A stretch of 19,600 nucleotides of DNA, from contig DASYMJ010000073.1 in NCBI GenBank assembly GCA_036009105.1, forward strand, positions 1-19,600, read 5' to 3'. The translations under genes and the position numbers were made by a program. The notes under the pieces are model-generated. The model was given only the letters and a program-made list of their open reading frames with translations, searched no databases and was not told where the DNA came from. Shown in pieces: positions 1 to 7,453 of the stretch (position 1 is the first letter of the stretch; each line of letters begins with the position of its first letter). The stretch is from JAFAVZ01 sp036009105. GTDB taxonomy: Bacteria > Acidobacteriota > Thermoanaerobaculia > Gp7-AA8.

Positions 1-810
1 GCCCTGCGCGAGCACCCAGGCGAGGGCGAGTTGGGAGGGGGTCACGCCTTTCGCGCGGGCAAGGGATTCGATGCGGTCCACCAGGGCGAGATTGGCAGCG
101 AAGTTGGCGCCCTGGAAGCGGGGCGACCGGCGGCGGTAATCGTCCGGGTCGAGGTCATCCAGAGTGCGGAAGCGGCGGGCGAGGAAGCCGCGGCCGAGAG
201 GCGAATAAGCGACGAAGCCGATGCCGAGCTCGCGCACCGTCGGCAGGATCTCGTCCTCCGGGTCGCGGCTCCAGATCGAGTACTCGGTCTGCAAAGCCGT
301 AATGGGATGGACGGCGTGAGCGCGGCGGACGGTCGCCGGCGCGGCCTCGGACATGCCGAGGTAGCGGACCTTGCCTTCGCGGACGAGGTCGGCCATGGCG
401 CCGATCGTGTCTTCGATCGGAACGCGATTGTCCACCCGGTGCTGGTAGTAGAGATCGATGGTGTCGATGCCGAGGCGGCGCAGGGACGCGTCGCAGGCCT
501 TCTTCACGTACTCGGGGCGGCCATTGATGCCGAGATAGCTGCCGTCGGCGCCGCGCTCGTTGGCGAACTTGGTGGCGACGATCACCTCGTCGCGGCGGCC
601 GCGGATGGCGCGCCCCACCAGCTCCTCGTTCGTAAACGGGCCGTACATGTCGGCCGTGTCCAGGAAGTTGATGCCGAGGCTGATGGCGTGATGGATGGTG
701 GCGATCGATTCGGCGTCGTCGCGAGAGCCGTAGAACTCGGACATGCCCATGCAGCCGAGGCCGAGTGCGGAGACGCGAAGTCCCTGGGTTCCTAACGAGC
801 GTTGTTCCAT
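1..810 (-). CDS. Aldo/keto reductase (C-terminus beyond the window edge)
   Basis: Cytosolic NAD(P)H-dependent oxidoreductase of the aldo/keto reductase superfamily, which reduces aldehydes and ketones to alcohols; the substrate cannot be read from sequence. The 270 visible residues run from ATG at 810 to the window edge without a stop. The start LGTQGLRVSALGLGCMGMSE is typical of the YajO/AKR13-like branch. The catalytic tetrad is present: D51 and Y56 (DTADMYG), K81 (ATKF) and H124 (YYQHRVD). The family is usually about 320-340 residues, so roughly 55-65 C-terminal residues, including most of the cofactor-binding tail, lie outside. It follows the symporter gene on the same strand after 59 bases that hold a dispersed repeat. 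I see no clear ribosome binding site. Confidence 0.93.
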   Translation of the reverse strand, partial: MEQRSLGTQGLRVSALGLGCMGMSEFYGSRDDAESIATIHHAISLGINFLDTADMYGPFTNEELVGRAIRGRRDEVIVATKFANERGADGSYLGINGRPEYVKKACDASLRRLGIDTIDLYYQHRVDNRVPIEDTIGAMADLVREGKVRYLGMSEAAPATVRRAHAVHPITALQTEYSIWSRDPEDEILPTVRELGIGFVAYSPLGRGFLARRFRTLDDLDPDDYRRRSPRFQGANFAANLALVDRIESLARAKGVTPSQLALAWVLAQG

Positions 811-832
811 ATGCAAGAAGCCGGCACGGCCG

Positions 833-880
833 CGCCTGAAGGTGCGGATCGATTCGCCGTCCGCGCGGCTCAGGATGACA
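833..880 (+). repeat. Dispersed repeat, single-arm copy overlapping the symporter stop
   Basis: Positions 833-880 match 4005-4050 closely: both read CGCCTGAAG, then GCGGATC, TTCGCCGTCCG and GCTCAGGATGACA, with a few substitutions and small indels. The copy crosses the 3' end of the symporter gene. Read on the minus strand, its TGTCATCCTGAGC encodes the last residues (Val-Ser-Ser) and the TGA stop at 870-872. The similarity is seen directly. Calling it a mobile or REP-like element is an inference from its recurrence between genes. Confidence 0.75.
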
Positions 881-2273
881 CGATGGCCGGCCGGCGGATC
901 ACCTCTTCCAGTTCCGCCTCCTCCGCCGCCCACTCCGCCGTGCGGAACGACTTCTCCCAGCGCGCCACCACCACCGTCGCCAGGCAGTTGCCGATGACGT
1001 TGACGCAGGTGCGCGCCATGTCCATCAGCTCGTCCACGCCGAGGATCACGATCACCCCTTCCACCGGCAGGTTGAAGGAAGCGAGCGTCCCGAGGAGGAT
1101 CACCAGCGAGGCGCGCGGCACGCCGGCCACGCCCTTGGAGGTCAGCATCAGCGTGAGCAGCATGATGACCTGCTGCTCCCAGGAGAGATGCACGCCCGCC
1201 GCCTGGGCCACGAAGATCGAGGCGAGCGCGAGATAGAGCGTCGTGCCGTCGAGGTTGAAGCTGTAGCCGGTGGGCAGCACGAAGCCGACGATGCGGCGCG
1301 GCACGCCGAGGCGCTCCATGTTCTCCATCGCCTTCGGCAGCGCGGACTCCGAAGACGTCGTCGCGAAGGCGATCGTGGCGGGCGTCTTCACGGCGCGGAT
1401 GAAATCGCGCAGCGGCACGCGGAACAGCAGCGCGACCGGCAGCAGCACGAGCAGGAGGAACACGACCAGCGCGCCGTACAGAGTCCCGACCAGCATGCCG
1501 AGGTTCTTCAGCACGCCGAGGCCGGAGTGGCTGATGGTGTTGGCCATGGCGGCGCCGACGCCGATCGGCGCGAACTTCATGACGAACTCGGTGAAGCGGA
1601 ACATGATGTCCGCCAGCGACTCGCACCACGTCACGAACGGCCGCGCCTTCTCGCCCAAGCTCGTCACGGCGAGGGCGAACAGCACCGAGAAGATGACGAT
1701 CTGCAAGACATCCCCCTCGGCCATGGCCTTGAGGATGGACGCCGGCGCGAGGTGGGCGATGATGTCGCCGAACTTCTGCGGCTTGGCGGGCGGCTCCGGC
1801 GCGGTGAGCCCCTTGCCCACCGCATCGGCCGCCGCCGCGGCCTTCGCGGCCGCCGTCGCCGTGTCGCCGCGCTGCAGCGCCGCATTCGCCTCGGCCGACA
1901 ACTTCGAGGCGCGGTCGGCAAGGATGGCTTTGTCATCCGTCTTGTGCACGCCGGCCAGCGAGACGCCGACGCCCGGCTTGGTGATGTTCACCGCCGCGAG
2001 GCCGATGACGAGCGCGAAGGTGGTGACGATCTCGAAGTAGAGCAGCGACTTGAAGCCGATGCGCCCCACCTGGCGGATGTCTCCCGTGCCGGCGATGCCG
2101 ATGACGAGCGTGGAGAAAATCAACGGCGCGATGATCGACTTGATCAGGTTGAGGAACAGGAGCGAGAGCGGCCGCACCGCGGCGCCCCACTCCGGCGCCA
2201 GCCATCCGAGGAGGATGCCGGCGATCAGGCCTATGAAGATCTTCGTGGTGAGCGACACTTCAGGCAGCTTCAT
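870..2273 (-). CDS. Dicarboxylate/amino acid:cation symporter (DAACS, GltP/DctA-like)
   Basis: Inner-membrane secondary transporter that takes up dicarboxylates or acidic amino acids with H+ or Na+. In the 467 residues the family hallmarks are in order: the HP1 serine motif (TTSSESALPKA, 305-315), the TM7 motif NLDGT (340-344), the HP2 region SKGVAGVPRAS (379-389) and the TM8 signature RTCVNVIGN (421-429). The last N appears to sit where archaeal GltPh has an aspartate that binds the amino group of aspartate, which may favour C4-dicarboxylates; this needs an alignment. Residues 105-166 form a long Ala-rich hydrophilic insertion after TM3. ATG at 2273 is chosen over an in-frame GTG at 2300 because MKLPEVSLTTKIFIG fits the family N-terminus. 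The last residues and stop lie within a dispersed repeat. It diverges from the GIDE/BAM gene across 45 bases. Confidence 0.93.
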   Translation of the reverse strand: MKLPEVSLTTKIFIGLIAGILLGWLAPEWGAAVRPLSLLFLNLIKSIIAPLIFSTLVIGIAGTGDIRQVGRIGFKSLLYFEIVTTFALVIGLAAVNITKPGVGVSLAGVHKTDDKAILADRASKLSAEANAALQRGDTATAAAKAAAAADAVGKGLTAPEPPAKPQKFGDIIAHLAPASILKAMAEGDVLQIVIFSVLFALAVTSLGEKARPFVTWCESLADIMFRFTEFVMKFAPIGVGAAMANTISHSGLGVLKNLGMLVGTLYGALVVFLLLVLLPVALLFRVPLRDFIRAVKTPATIAFATTSSESALPKAMENMERLGVPRRIVGFVLPTGYSFNLDGTTLYLALASIFVAQAAGVHLSWEQQVIMLLTLMLTSKGVAGVPRASLVILLGTLASFNLPVEGVIVILGVDELMDMARTCVNVIGNCLATVVVARWEKSFRTAEWAAEEAELEEVIRRPAIVSS

Positions 2274-2306
2274 GCGGGCGCAAGTGTAAAGTATCGCCAC
2301 ACGACG

Positions 2307-2312
2307 AAGGAG
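2307..2312 (+). promoter_or_regulatory. Ribosome binding site fixing the start of the GIDE/BAM-ankyrin gene
   Basis: AAGGAG lies 6 bases before ATG at 2319. The same reading frame stays open back to 1188, antisense to the symporter, so this site and the hydrophobic N-terminus that follows decide the start. Confidence 0.75.
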
Positions 2313-2318
2313 TTGCGG

Positions 2319-3950
2319 ATGAAGCGAGCCTGCCTCGTCTCGTTGCTGACCTGGGCCGCGCTATCGGCAGGTTTCTACTACTACTTCCACGGCCGCTTCA
2401 CGCCGCCGGGCGACCACTGGGGCGCGCTCGCCGCCGGCTTCTTCACCTCCCTCGGCCTCGGCGCGGTCTGGACCGCGCGGCAGGCCGGCAGGGACGCGAA
2501 GCGCGCCGAGGCCGCGGTGCGGGGGGAGAGCTACGCCGCGCCGCAGGACGGCGAGACGCTCGCCGCATACGGCACCATCCGCGCCCTCGGCAAGCCGCTC
2601 ATCACGCCGTTCACGCACAAGCCGGCGGTGATGTACAGCTACGACATCGAGCACATGGAGAAGCGCGCCAACAGCCAGTGGGAGCCGGTCAAGGACTACT
2701 CCGGGATGGCCCTCACGCCGTCCGCCATCGATACTCCATACGGGCCGGTGCGGCTCCTCGGCTACCCGGAGCTGGAAGGCTTCGAGAAGGCGAGCTACGA
2801 CACGGACGAGGAGTTGGACAACGCGCGGGCGTACATCCGCTCCACGACCTTCGCCAGGATGACCGTCGGCAAGATCTACCGCGAGGTCAAGGATCTGATG
2901 ACGGACGACGACGGCGAGATGCGCAAGGACTTTGAGATCGGCACGTCCGATCCGGAGCTGCCGGACAACACGCTGAAAGAGGAGATCATCGAGAACGGCG
3001 AGCAGGTATGCGCCATCGGGCGATGGTCGCAGCAGCGCGGCGGGCTGCTGCCCGATCGGGAGGGCGGGCTGGTACGGGTGGTGCGCGGCACGCCGCAGGA
3101 GGTGGTGGCCAAGCTGCGGGCCAAGCGCACCTCGAGCATGGCCATCGGCCTGGCGCTGGCCATCATCGCGAACGGCGTGATCTTCGGCCTCCTCACCGCG
3201 CGGCAGTCGTCGCCGAGCACGCACCGCGTCACCGCGGAGTCGCTCTTCGACGCGGTGCGGGGCGGCGATCTGCATGCGATGCGGCAGGCGCTGGACAGCG
3301 GCGCGAAGATCAACGCCATCGACCCCAGCGGCGACGCGCCGGTGCTGCACGTGGCACCGGACGCGAAGAGCGTCCAGTGGCTGATCGAGCATGGCGCGGA
3401 CGTCAACGCGCGCAATTCGAAAGGCGAGACGCCGCTCATCGTCCACTCCGCCTACGGGCATGCCGACATCGTCCAGGAGCTGCTCGACGCGCATGCGGAC
3501 CTGGAGGCGTACGACACCGAATACAAGCTGACGGCGTTGCAGCGCGCTCTCGATGCGGAGCATCTCGATGTGGCCGAGCTATTGCGCAAGGCGGGCGCGA
3601 AGGACGAGACGGTGACGCAGCGCAACGGCTCGCCGATCGACGAGTCGCATCCCGCGTTCGCCGTGATCCAGCAATATCTGCATGCGGTGTTCGAGGAGAA
3701 GCCGGGCTCCCTGCTCGCGCTCTCCACGTTCAAGTCGATGGACGGCGTCGATTACAAGGTGTGGAAGAGCTCGCGCACGAACGAGCCGCACATCGTGAGC
3801 GGCTTCGCCAACGAGGATGCCGCAACGGTGACGGTGCGCGGCCCGCGGCCGGACGGCGGCAGCACGACGTGGACGTATCAGCTGACCCGGGCACAAGGGG
3901 TGTGGAGGGTGAGCGGAGAACGGTGGGAGACGCGGCTGGAGAACCAGTGA
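2319..3950 (+). CDS. Membrane protein with GIDE/BAM-like domain and ankyrin repeats
   Basis: 543 residues, function not established. Two hydrophobic segments (about 4-22 and 34-53) are followed by a soluble region (about 75-265) and a third membrane segment (272-293). This layout, with the pattern PFTHKPAVMYSYDIEHMEKR (97-116), W121 and the short beta-rich stretch after it, resembles the BAM/GIDE domain of the MULAN/GIDE family, here without a RING finger. Residues about 306-427 carry ankyrin-type repeats, for example LFDAVRGGDLHAMRQALDSG, HGADVNARNSKGETPL and GHADIVQELLDAHADLEAYD. A C-terminal beta-rich domain (about 440-543, ending VWRVSGERWETRLENQ) is unassigned. Topology probably places the BAM-like region on one side of the membrane and the ankyrin part after the third segment. 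The ankyrin call is secure; the GIDE/BAM call is recognition by pattern and less so. It stands alone, divergent from the symporter. Confidence 0.8.
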   Translation: MKRACLVSLLTWAALSAGFYYYFHGRFTPPGDHWGALAAGFFTSLGLGAVWTARQAGRDAKRAEAAVRGESYAAPQDGETLAAYGTIRALGKPLITPFTHKPAVMYSYDIEHMEKRANSQWEPVKDYSGMALTPSAIDTPYGPVRLLGYPELEGFEKASYDTDEELDNARAYIRSTTFARMTVGKIYREVKDLMTDDDGEMRKDFEIGTSDPELPDNTLKEEIIENGEQVCAIGRWSQQRGGLLPDREGGLVRVVRGTPQEVVAKLRAKRTSSMAIGLALAIIANGVIFGLLTARQSSPSTHRVTAESLFDAVRGGDLHAMRQALDSGAKINAIDPSGDAPVLHVAPDAKSVQWLIEHGADVNARNSKGETPLIVHSAYGHADIVQELLDAHADLEAYDTEYKLTALQRALDAEHLDVAELLRKAGAKDETVTQRNGSPIDESHPAFAVIQQYLHAVFEEKPGSLLALSTFKSMDGVDYKVWKSSRTNEPHIVSGFANEDAATVTVRGPRPDGGSTTWTYQLTRAQGVWRVSGERWETRLENQ

Positions 3951-3953
3951 CGC

Positions 3954-4050
3954 GTCATCCTCAGCCGCGAAGACGTCCGTAGGATCCGTACCAATTTCGC
4001 GCCCCGCCTGAAGAGCGGATCCTTCGCCGTCCGTGCCGCTCAGGATGACA
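3954..4050. repeat. Palindromic dispersed repeat, two-arm copy
   Basis: An inverted pair. The left arm (3954-3988) starts GTCATCCTCAGCC and ends AGGATCCG. The right arm (4015-4049) starts GCGGATCCTTCGCC and ends GCTCAGGATGAC. The arms are imperfect reverse complements around a 26-base centre, so the whole could fold into a long hairpin. The right arm with its leader (4005-4050) is the same sequence family as 833-880. It starts 4 bases after the stop of the ankyrin gene, where it could act as a terminator, and ends 10 bases before a promoter. Confidence 0.75.
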
Positions 4051-4059
4051 GGCGACAGG

Positions 4060-4088
4060 TTGACGGGGGCACGGGGTGGGCCTATCGT
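4060..4088 (+). promoter_or_regulatory. Sigma70-type promoter for the TonB-dependent receptor
   Basis: TTGACG (4060-4065, five of six consensus bases) is separated by exactly 17 bases from TATCGT (4083-4088, four of six). The predicted transcript start near 4095 gives a short leader of about 24 bases holding the ribosome binding site. Predicted from sequence only. Confidence 0.5.
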
Positions 4089-4106
4089 TCCATCAAAAGG
4101 TCCAAA

Positions 4107-4113
4107 AAGGAGG
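4107..4113 (+). promoter_or_regulatory. Strong ribosome binding site for the TonB-dependent receptor
   Basis: AAGGAGG lies 5 bases before ATG at 4119. It is the best Shine-Dalgarno match in the window; most neighbouring genes have weak or no visible sites, so this receptor is probably highly translated. Confidence 0.85.
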
Positions 4114-4118
4114 TCCTC

Positions 4119-7118
4119 ATGCGCCGCTGGCTCCCGGTGTCCTTCCTCCTCGTGTTTCTACTCCCCCTCTCTCTCTTCGCCCAATCGCAGGCCACCACGG
4201 GCGTGATCGAAGGCACGGTCGTGGACGGCAGCGGCGCGGCGCTTCCGGGCGTCACCGTCACGCTGCGCAACACGGCCACGAACTTCGAGCAGACCCAGGT
4301 CACCGACTCGGCGGGCCGCTTCCGCGGCGTGCTGCTGCCGCTCGGTCCGTACGAAGTCAGCGCGTCGCTGGAAGGCTTCGGCAAGTACATCGCGCGTGGC
4401 ATCGATCTGGGCGTCGGCGAGACGCGCACGCTGCCGGTCACGCTCAAGCAGGCCGCGCTCTCCGAGCAGATCGTGGTGACGGCCGTGGCGCCGCTCATCG
4501 AGACGGCCCGGACGGAGGGGGCCACGCGCATCAATCAGGATGCGGTGGAAGGGCTGCCCAACAACGGCCGCAACTTCCTCGAATACACCAAGCTCACGCC
4601 GGGCGTGACCATCGTGCAGGGGCCGGACGGCGACGAGCTCTCCATCAACGGCCAGAAGGGGATCTCCAACAACGTCTCCGTCGACGGCGCCGACTTCAAC
4701 AACCCGTTCTTCGGCGAGCAGCGCGGCGGGCAGCGGCCGGCGTTCACTTTCAATCTCGATGCGGTCAAAGAGATGGTGGTGATTGCGGACGGCGCGAACG
4801 CGGAGTTCGGGCGGTCGTCGTCCGGCTTCGTGAACGTCATCACCAAGTCGGGCACGAACGACATCAGCGGCACGGCGCACGTGGTCTATAAGAACGACGC
4901 GCTCAGCTCGCGCGGCAAGACGCCGGCCGGCGACACGGCGCCGAAGTTCGACTCGAATCAGGCCCAGACCGGCTTCACCCTCGGCGGCCCGATCAACCGG
5001 GACAGGCTGTTCTACTTCGCGGCGTTCGACTTCCAGCGCGGCCGCTCGACGAAACAGACCGACCCGGCGCGCATCGAGCAGAGAGTGGTCGATGCGCTGG
5101 CCTCCCTCGGCGCCCCGGCGGAGAACGGCGCGGTCACGCGCAGCAACGACGCGCGGGTATTGCTCACCAAGCTCGACTGGAACGCCAGCGCGCGCAACCT
5201 GGCCACGCTGCGCTACAACTACACGTGGGCCGAGCAGGCCAACGGCACGTTCGACGTCGACTCCTGGGGCCGCAGCGCCAACGCGACGGAGAAGGACTCC
5301 TCGCACGCCTTGACCGGATCCCTCATCTCGACGGTCACCCAGTCACTGCTCAATGAGTTCCGCTTCCAGACCGCGAAGGAGAACCGGCCCCGCCCGTATG
5401 ACGGGCCGCTGATCACGGGCCAGAGCCGGCCGCTGCCGGACACCTCGTTCGACTTCGGCCGCAGCTATCGCTTCGGCCAGCCGTTCTTCATCCCGGTCAA
5501 GTACTACGACACGCGCCTGCAATTGAACAACAACGTGTCCTACCTGCGCGGCGCGCACTCGATCAAGGTCGGCGCGGAGTACAACCGGGTCAACTCCGTG
5601 CAGACGTTCCTCGGCTTCGCCAACGGCCGCTACATCTTCAGCTCGACCGACGGCTTCCTCAATTACCTGCGCAATCCGAATTACGTGGAGTGCTCGAACG
5701 GCAGCACCTCCCAGAGCGGCACCTGCCCGGCGGGCAGCACGATCAGCGGCCCGGTGCTCCTCTATCTGCAGCAGGCCGGCGTGGGCGGCATCTCGGTCGA
5801 AGAGGCCGGAACGCAGAGCATCCCGCAAACGGAGCCCGCCGTGTTCGCGCAGGACAGCTGGCAGGTCTCGCAGAATGTGAACCTGCAGTACGGCCTGCGC
5901 TGGGAAGCGCAGATCGAGCCGGATCCGATCACGCCGCCGGACCAGGTGTTCTATGCGGCCTTCATCGGCAAGACATCCAGGGGGCAGGAGTTTCCATCGA
6001 ACGGCAAGATCCCATCCGACACCAGGATGTGGCAGCCGCGCCTCGGCATTTCGTGGAGCCCGAACGGCGATGCGACGAGGGTCTTCCGGGCCAACGCGGG
6101 CATCTATTACAGCCGCGTCCCCGGCCTGACCCTCGCTTCCTCGCGCTCGACGAACGGCAGCCGCGGCCAGACCATTTTCCGCAGCAGCGCCGCCTCGCCG
6201 TTCCTGGGGCCGGTGCCGGCGTATCCGAACATCATCCCCCAGTCGCAGATCGGCAATCCCGATCATCCGGACGTCTTCGTCTTCGACCGCAACTTCCAGA
6301 ACCCGCGCACGAAGTCGGCCGCGGTGTCGTGGGAGCAGGAAGTGGTGAAGGACTACGCGGTGCTGGTGAAGTACAACTACGCCAAGGGCGAGCACATCAC
6401 GCGCTTCGTCAACCGCAATGACCCGCTCCTCGGCTCGCCGTGGTCGACCGGCCTCGGCACCGGCGGCACGAACGGCATCGGCGTATTGACGGTAGTGGAG
6501 TCGACGGCGAAGAGCCTCTATCAGGGCATCACCCTGGGCCTGACCAAGCGGCCGTCGCATCACTTCCTGTTCCAGGCGTACTACACCTATTCGAAGGACA
6601 AGTCGGATGACGACAATGAGCGCGACCCGTTCTCCTTCCGCTATGCGAAGGTGACGGACCTCGACGCGGAATACGGCTATTCGGATCGGGACCAGCGGCA
6701 TCGCTTCAACAGCTGGATGCTGTGGAACGGGCCGGCCGGCGTGGACGTGAACGTGCGCTATTCGTATCGCTCCGCGCAGCCGAAGTCGATCACCGCCACG
6801 GGCGCGGAGGCGGCGACGCCGCAGGACCGCTGCTCGGTCAAGAACGCGGACGGCTCGTGCGCGGCCGGCGCGGCGGTGACACAGCGCAATCTGGGGCGGA
6901 AGGACAATCAGTTCTCGTCGCTCGACCTGCGCCTGTCGAAGAATTTCTCGTTCGGCGGCTACATCATCCAGCCGGCCATCGACGTCTTCAATCTGTTCAA
7001 CAGCAAGAACCTCAAGCGGCCGGAGGTCACGAACCTGATCTTCAACTTCGACGGCACGGTGCAGAGCGGTCTGGGCGATCCTCGCCAGCTGCAGCTCGCC
7101 GTGCGGCTGATCTGGTGA
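4119..7118 (+). CDS. Oar-like TonB-dependent receptor with carboxypeptidase-regulatory-like domain
   Basis: Outer-membrane gated beta-barrel of 999 residues, probably importing an oligosaccharide, peptide or other large nutrient by TonB energy; the ligand is unknown. A signal peptide (about 1-21, ending LSLFAQ) leads into a carboxypeptidase-D regulatory-like beta-sandwich (about 27-110: GVIEGTVVDGSGAALPGVTV, then DSAGRFRGVLLPLGPYEV). The plug domain spans about 115-245 (GLPNNGRNFLEYTKLTPGV, then GRSSSGFVNVITKSGTN). The barrel follows and ends with QLQLAVRLIW, a terminal aromatic residue suited to BAM-complex insertion. C525/C536 and C905/C914 are two closely spaced cysteine pairs that could form disulfides in external loops. 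The size and layout match receptors found in large numbers in acidobacterial genomes. It has its own promoter and strong ribosome binding site. Confidence 0.93.
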   Translation: MRRWLPVSFLLVFLLPLSLFAQSQATTGVIEGTVVDGSGAALPGVTVTLRNTATNFEQTQVTDSAGRFRGVLLPLGPYEVSASLEGFGKYIARGIDLGVGETRTLPVTLKQAALSEQIVVTAVAPLIETARTEGATRINQDAVEGLPNNGRNFLEYTKLTPGVTIVQGPDGDELSINGQKGISNNVSVDGADFNNPFFGEQRGGQRPAFTFNLDAVKEMVVIADGANAEFGRSSSGFVNVITKSGTNDISGTAHVVYKNDALSSRGKTPAGDTAPKFDSNQAQTGFTLGGPINRDRLFYFAAFDFQRGRSTKQTDPARIEQRVVDALASLGAPAENGAVTRSNDARVLLTKLDWNASARNLATLRYNYTWAEQANGTFDVDSWGRSANATEKDSSHALTGSLISTVTQSLLNEFRFQTAKENRPRPYDGPLITGQSRPLPDTSFDFGRSYRFGQPFFIPVKYYDTRLQLNNNVSYLRGAHSIKVGAEYNRVNSVQTFLGFANGRYIFSSTDGFLNYLRNPNYVECSNGSTSQSGTCPAGSTISGPVLLYLQQAGVGGISVEEAGTQSIPQTEPAVFAQDSWQVSQNVNLQYGLRWEAQIEPDPITPPDQVFYAAFIGKTSRGQEFPSNGKIPSDTRMWQPRLGISWSPNGDATRVFRANAGIYYSRVPGLTLASSRSTNGSRGQTIFRSSAASPFLGPVPAYPNIIPQSQIGNPDHPDVFVFDRNFQNPRTKSAAVSWEQEVVKDYAVLVKYNYAKGEHITRFVNRNDPLLGSPWSTGLGTGGTNGIGVLTVVESTAKSLYQGITLGLTKRPSHHFLFQAYYTYSKDKSDDDNERDPFSFRYAKVTDLDAEYGYSDRDQRHRFNSWMLWNGPAGVDVNVRYSYRSAQPKSITATGAEAATPQDRCSVKNADGSCAAGAAVTQRNLGRKDNQFSSLDLRLSKNFSFGGYIIQPAIDVFNLFNSKNLKRPEVTNLIFNFDGTVQSGLGDPRQLQLAVRLIW

Positions 7119-7144
7119 AGGCGCCGCATCCTATGGGCCGGCTG

Positions 7145-7453
7145 ATGAAGCGTACTTTGGCTATCGTAGTCGCCGCTCTTGCCATCGCATGCGCGGCCTC
7201 GGCCGAGGCCGCGGAGCGCTACATCATTCCGGTCATCTCGGCAGGACAGGGGCTGGCCCCTCCGTACTGGTTCGCTCATGCGTCGATCACGAATCCTCAT
7301 CCCGCGCCACTGGTCGTTCACGTGACGGACGTCTTCTCTTACGACAGTACGGAAGACCGCTGCTATGGACCTACGTGCGCCGCAGCCGCAGCGCGTGCAT
7401 CCCGTGCGCGGCGAGCACGAAACCCGCCGCGAGCGCCGCATACACGGCGGTGA
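7145..7453 (+). pseudogene. Truncated gene for a secreted protein (5' fragment)
   Basis: ATG at 7145, 26 bases after the receptor stop, begins a clear signal peptide (MKRTLAIVVAALAIACAASA, then EA and AERY). About 50 residues of plausible secreted protein follow: YIIPVISAGQGLAPPYWFAH, SITNPHPAPLVVHV, and a segment ending CYGPTC. From about 7371 the frame is antisense to the ABC permease and turns into an Arg/Ala/Pro tail (RASRARRARNPPRAPHTRR) until TGA at 7451-7453. The start resembles secreted acidobacterial proteins with a repeated IP...W.T...ITNP pattern, from memory. I read this as the 5' remnant of a longer gene cut at about 7370; a genuine 102-residue protein is less likely. An in-frame ATG at 7133 is an alternative start. 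Confidence 0.6.

Noticed and set aside
31..795. Plus-strand frame of 254 codons
   Set aside because: It is the antisense shadow of the aldo/keto reductase, which has its catalytic tetrad on the minus strand.
1188..2318. Upstream extension of the GIDE/BAM-ankyrin frame
   Set aside because: The extension is antisense to the symporter and reads as low-complexity Arg/Glu/His sequence. The ribosome binding site and hydrophobic N-terminus at 2319 set the start.
5343..6701. Minus-strand frame of 452 codons, and a similar one at 4158-5306
   Set aside because: Both are antisense to the TonB-dependent receptor; composition is that of high-GC shadows.
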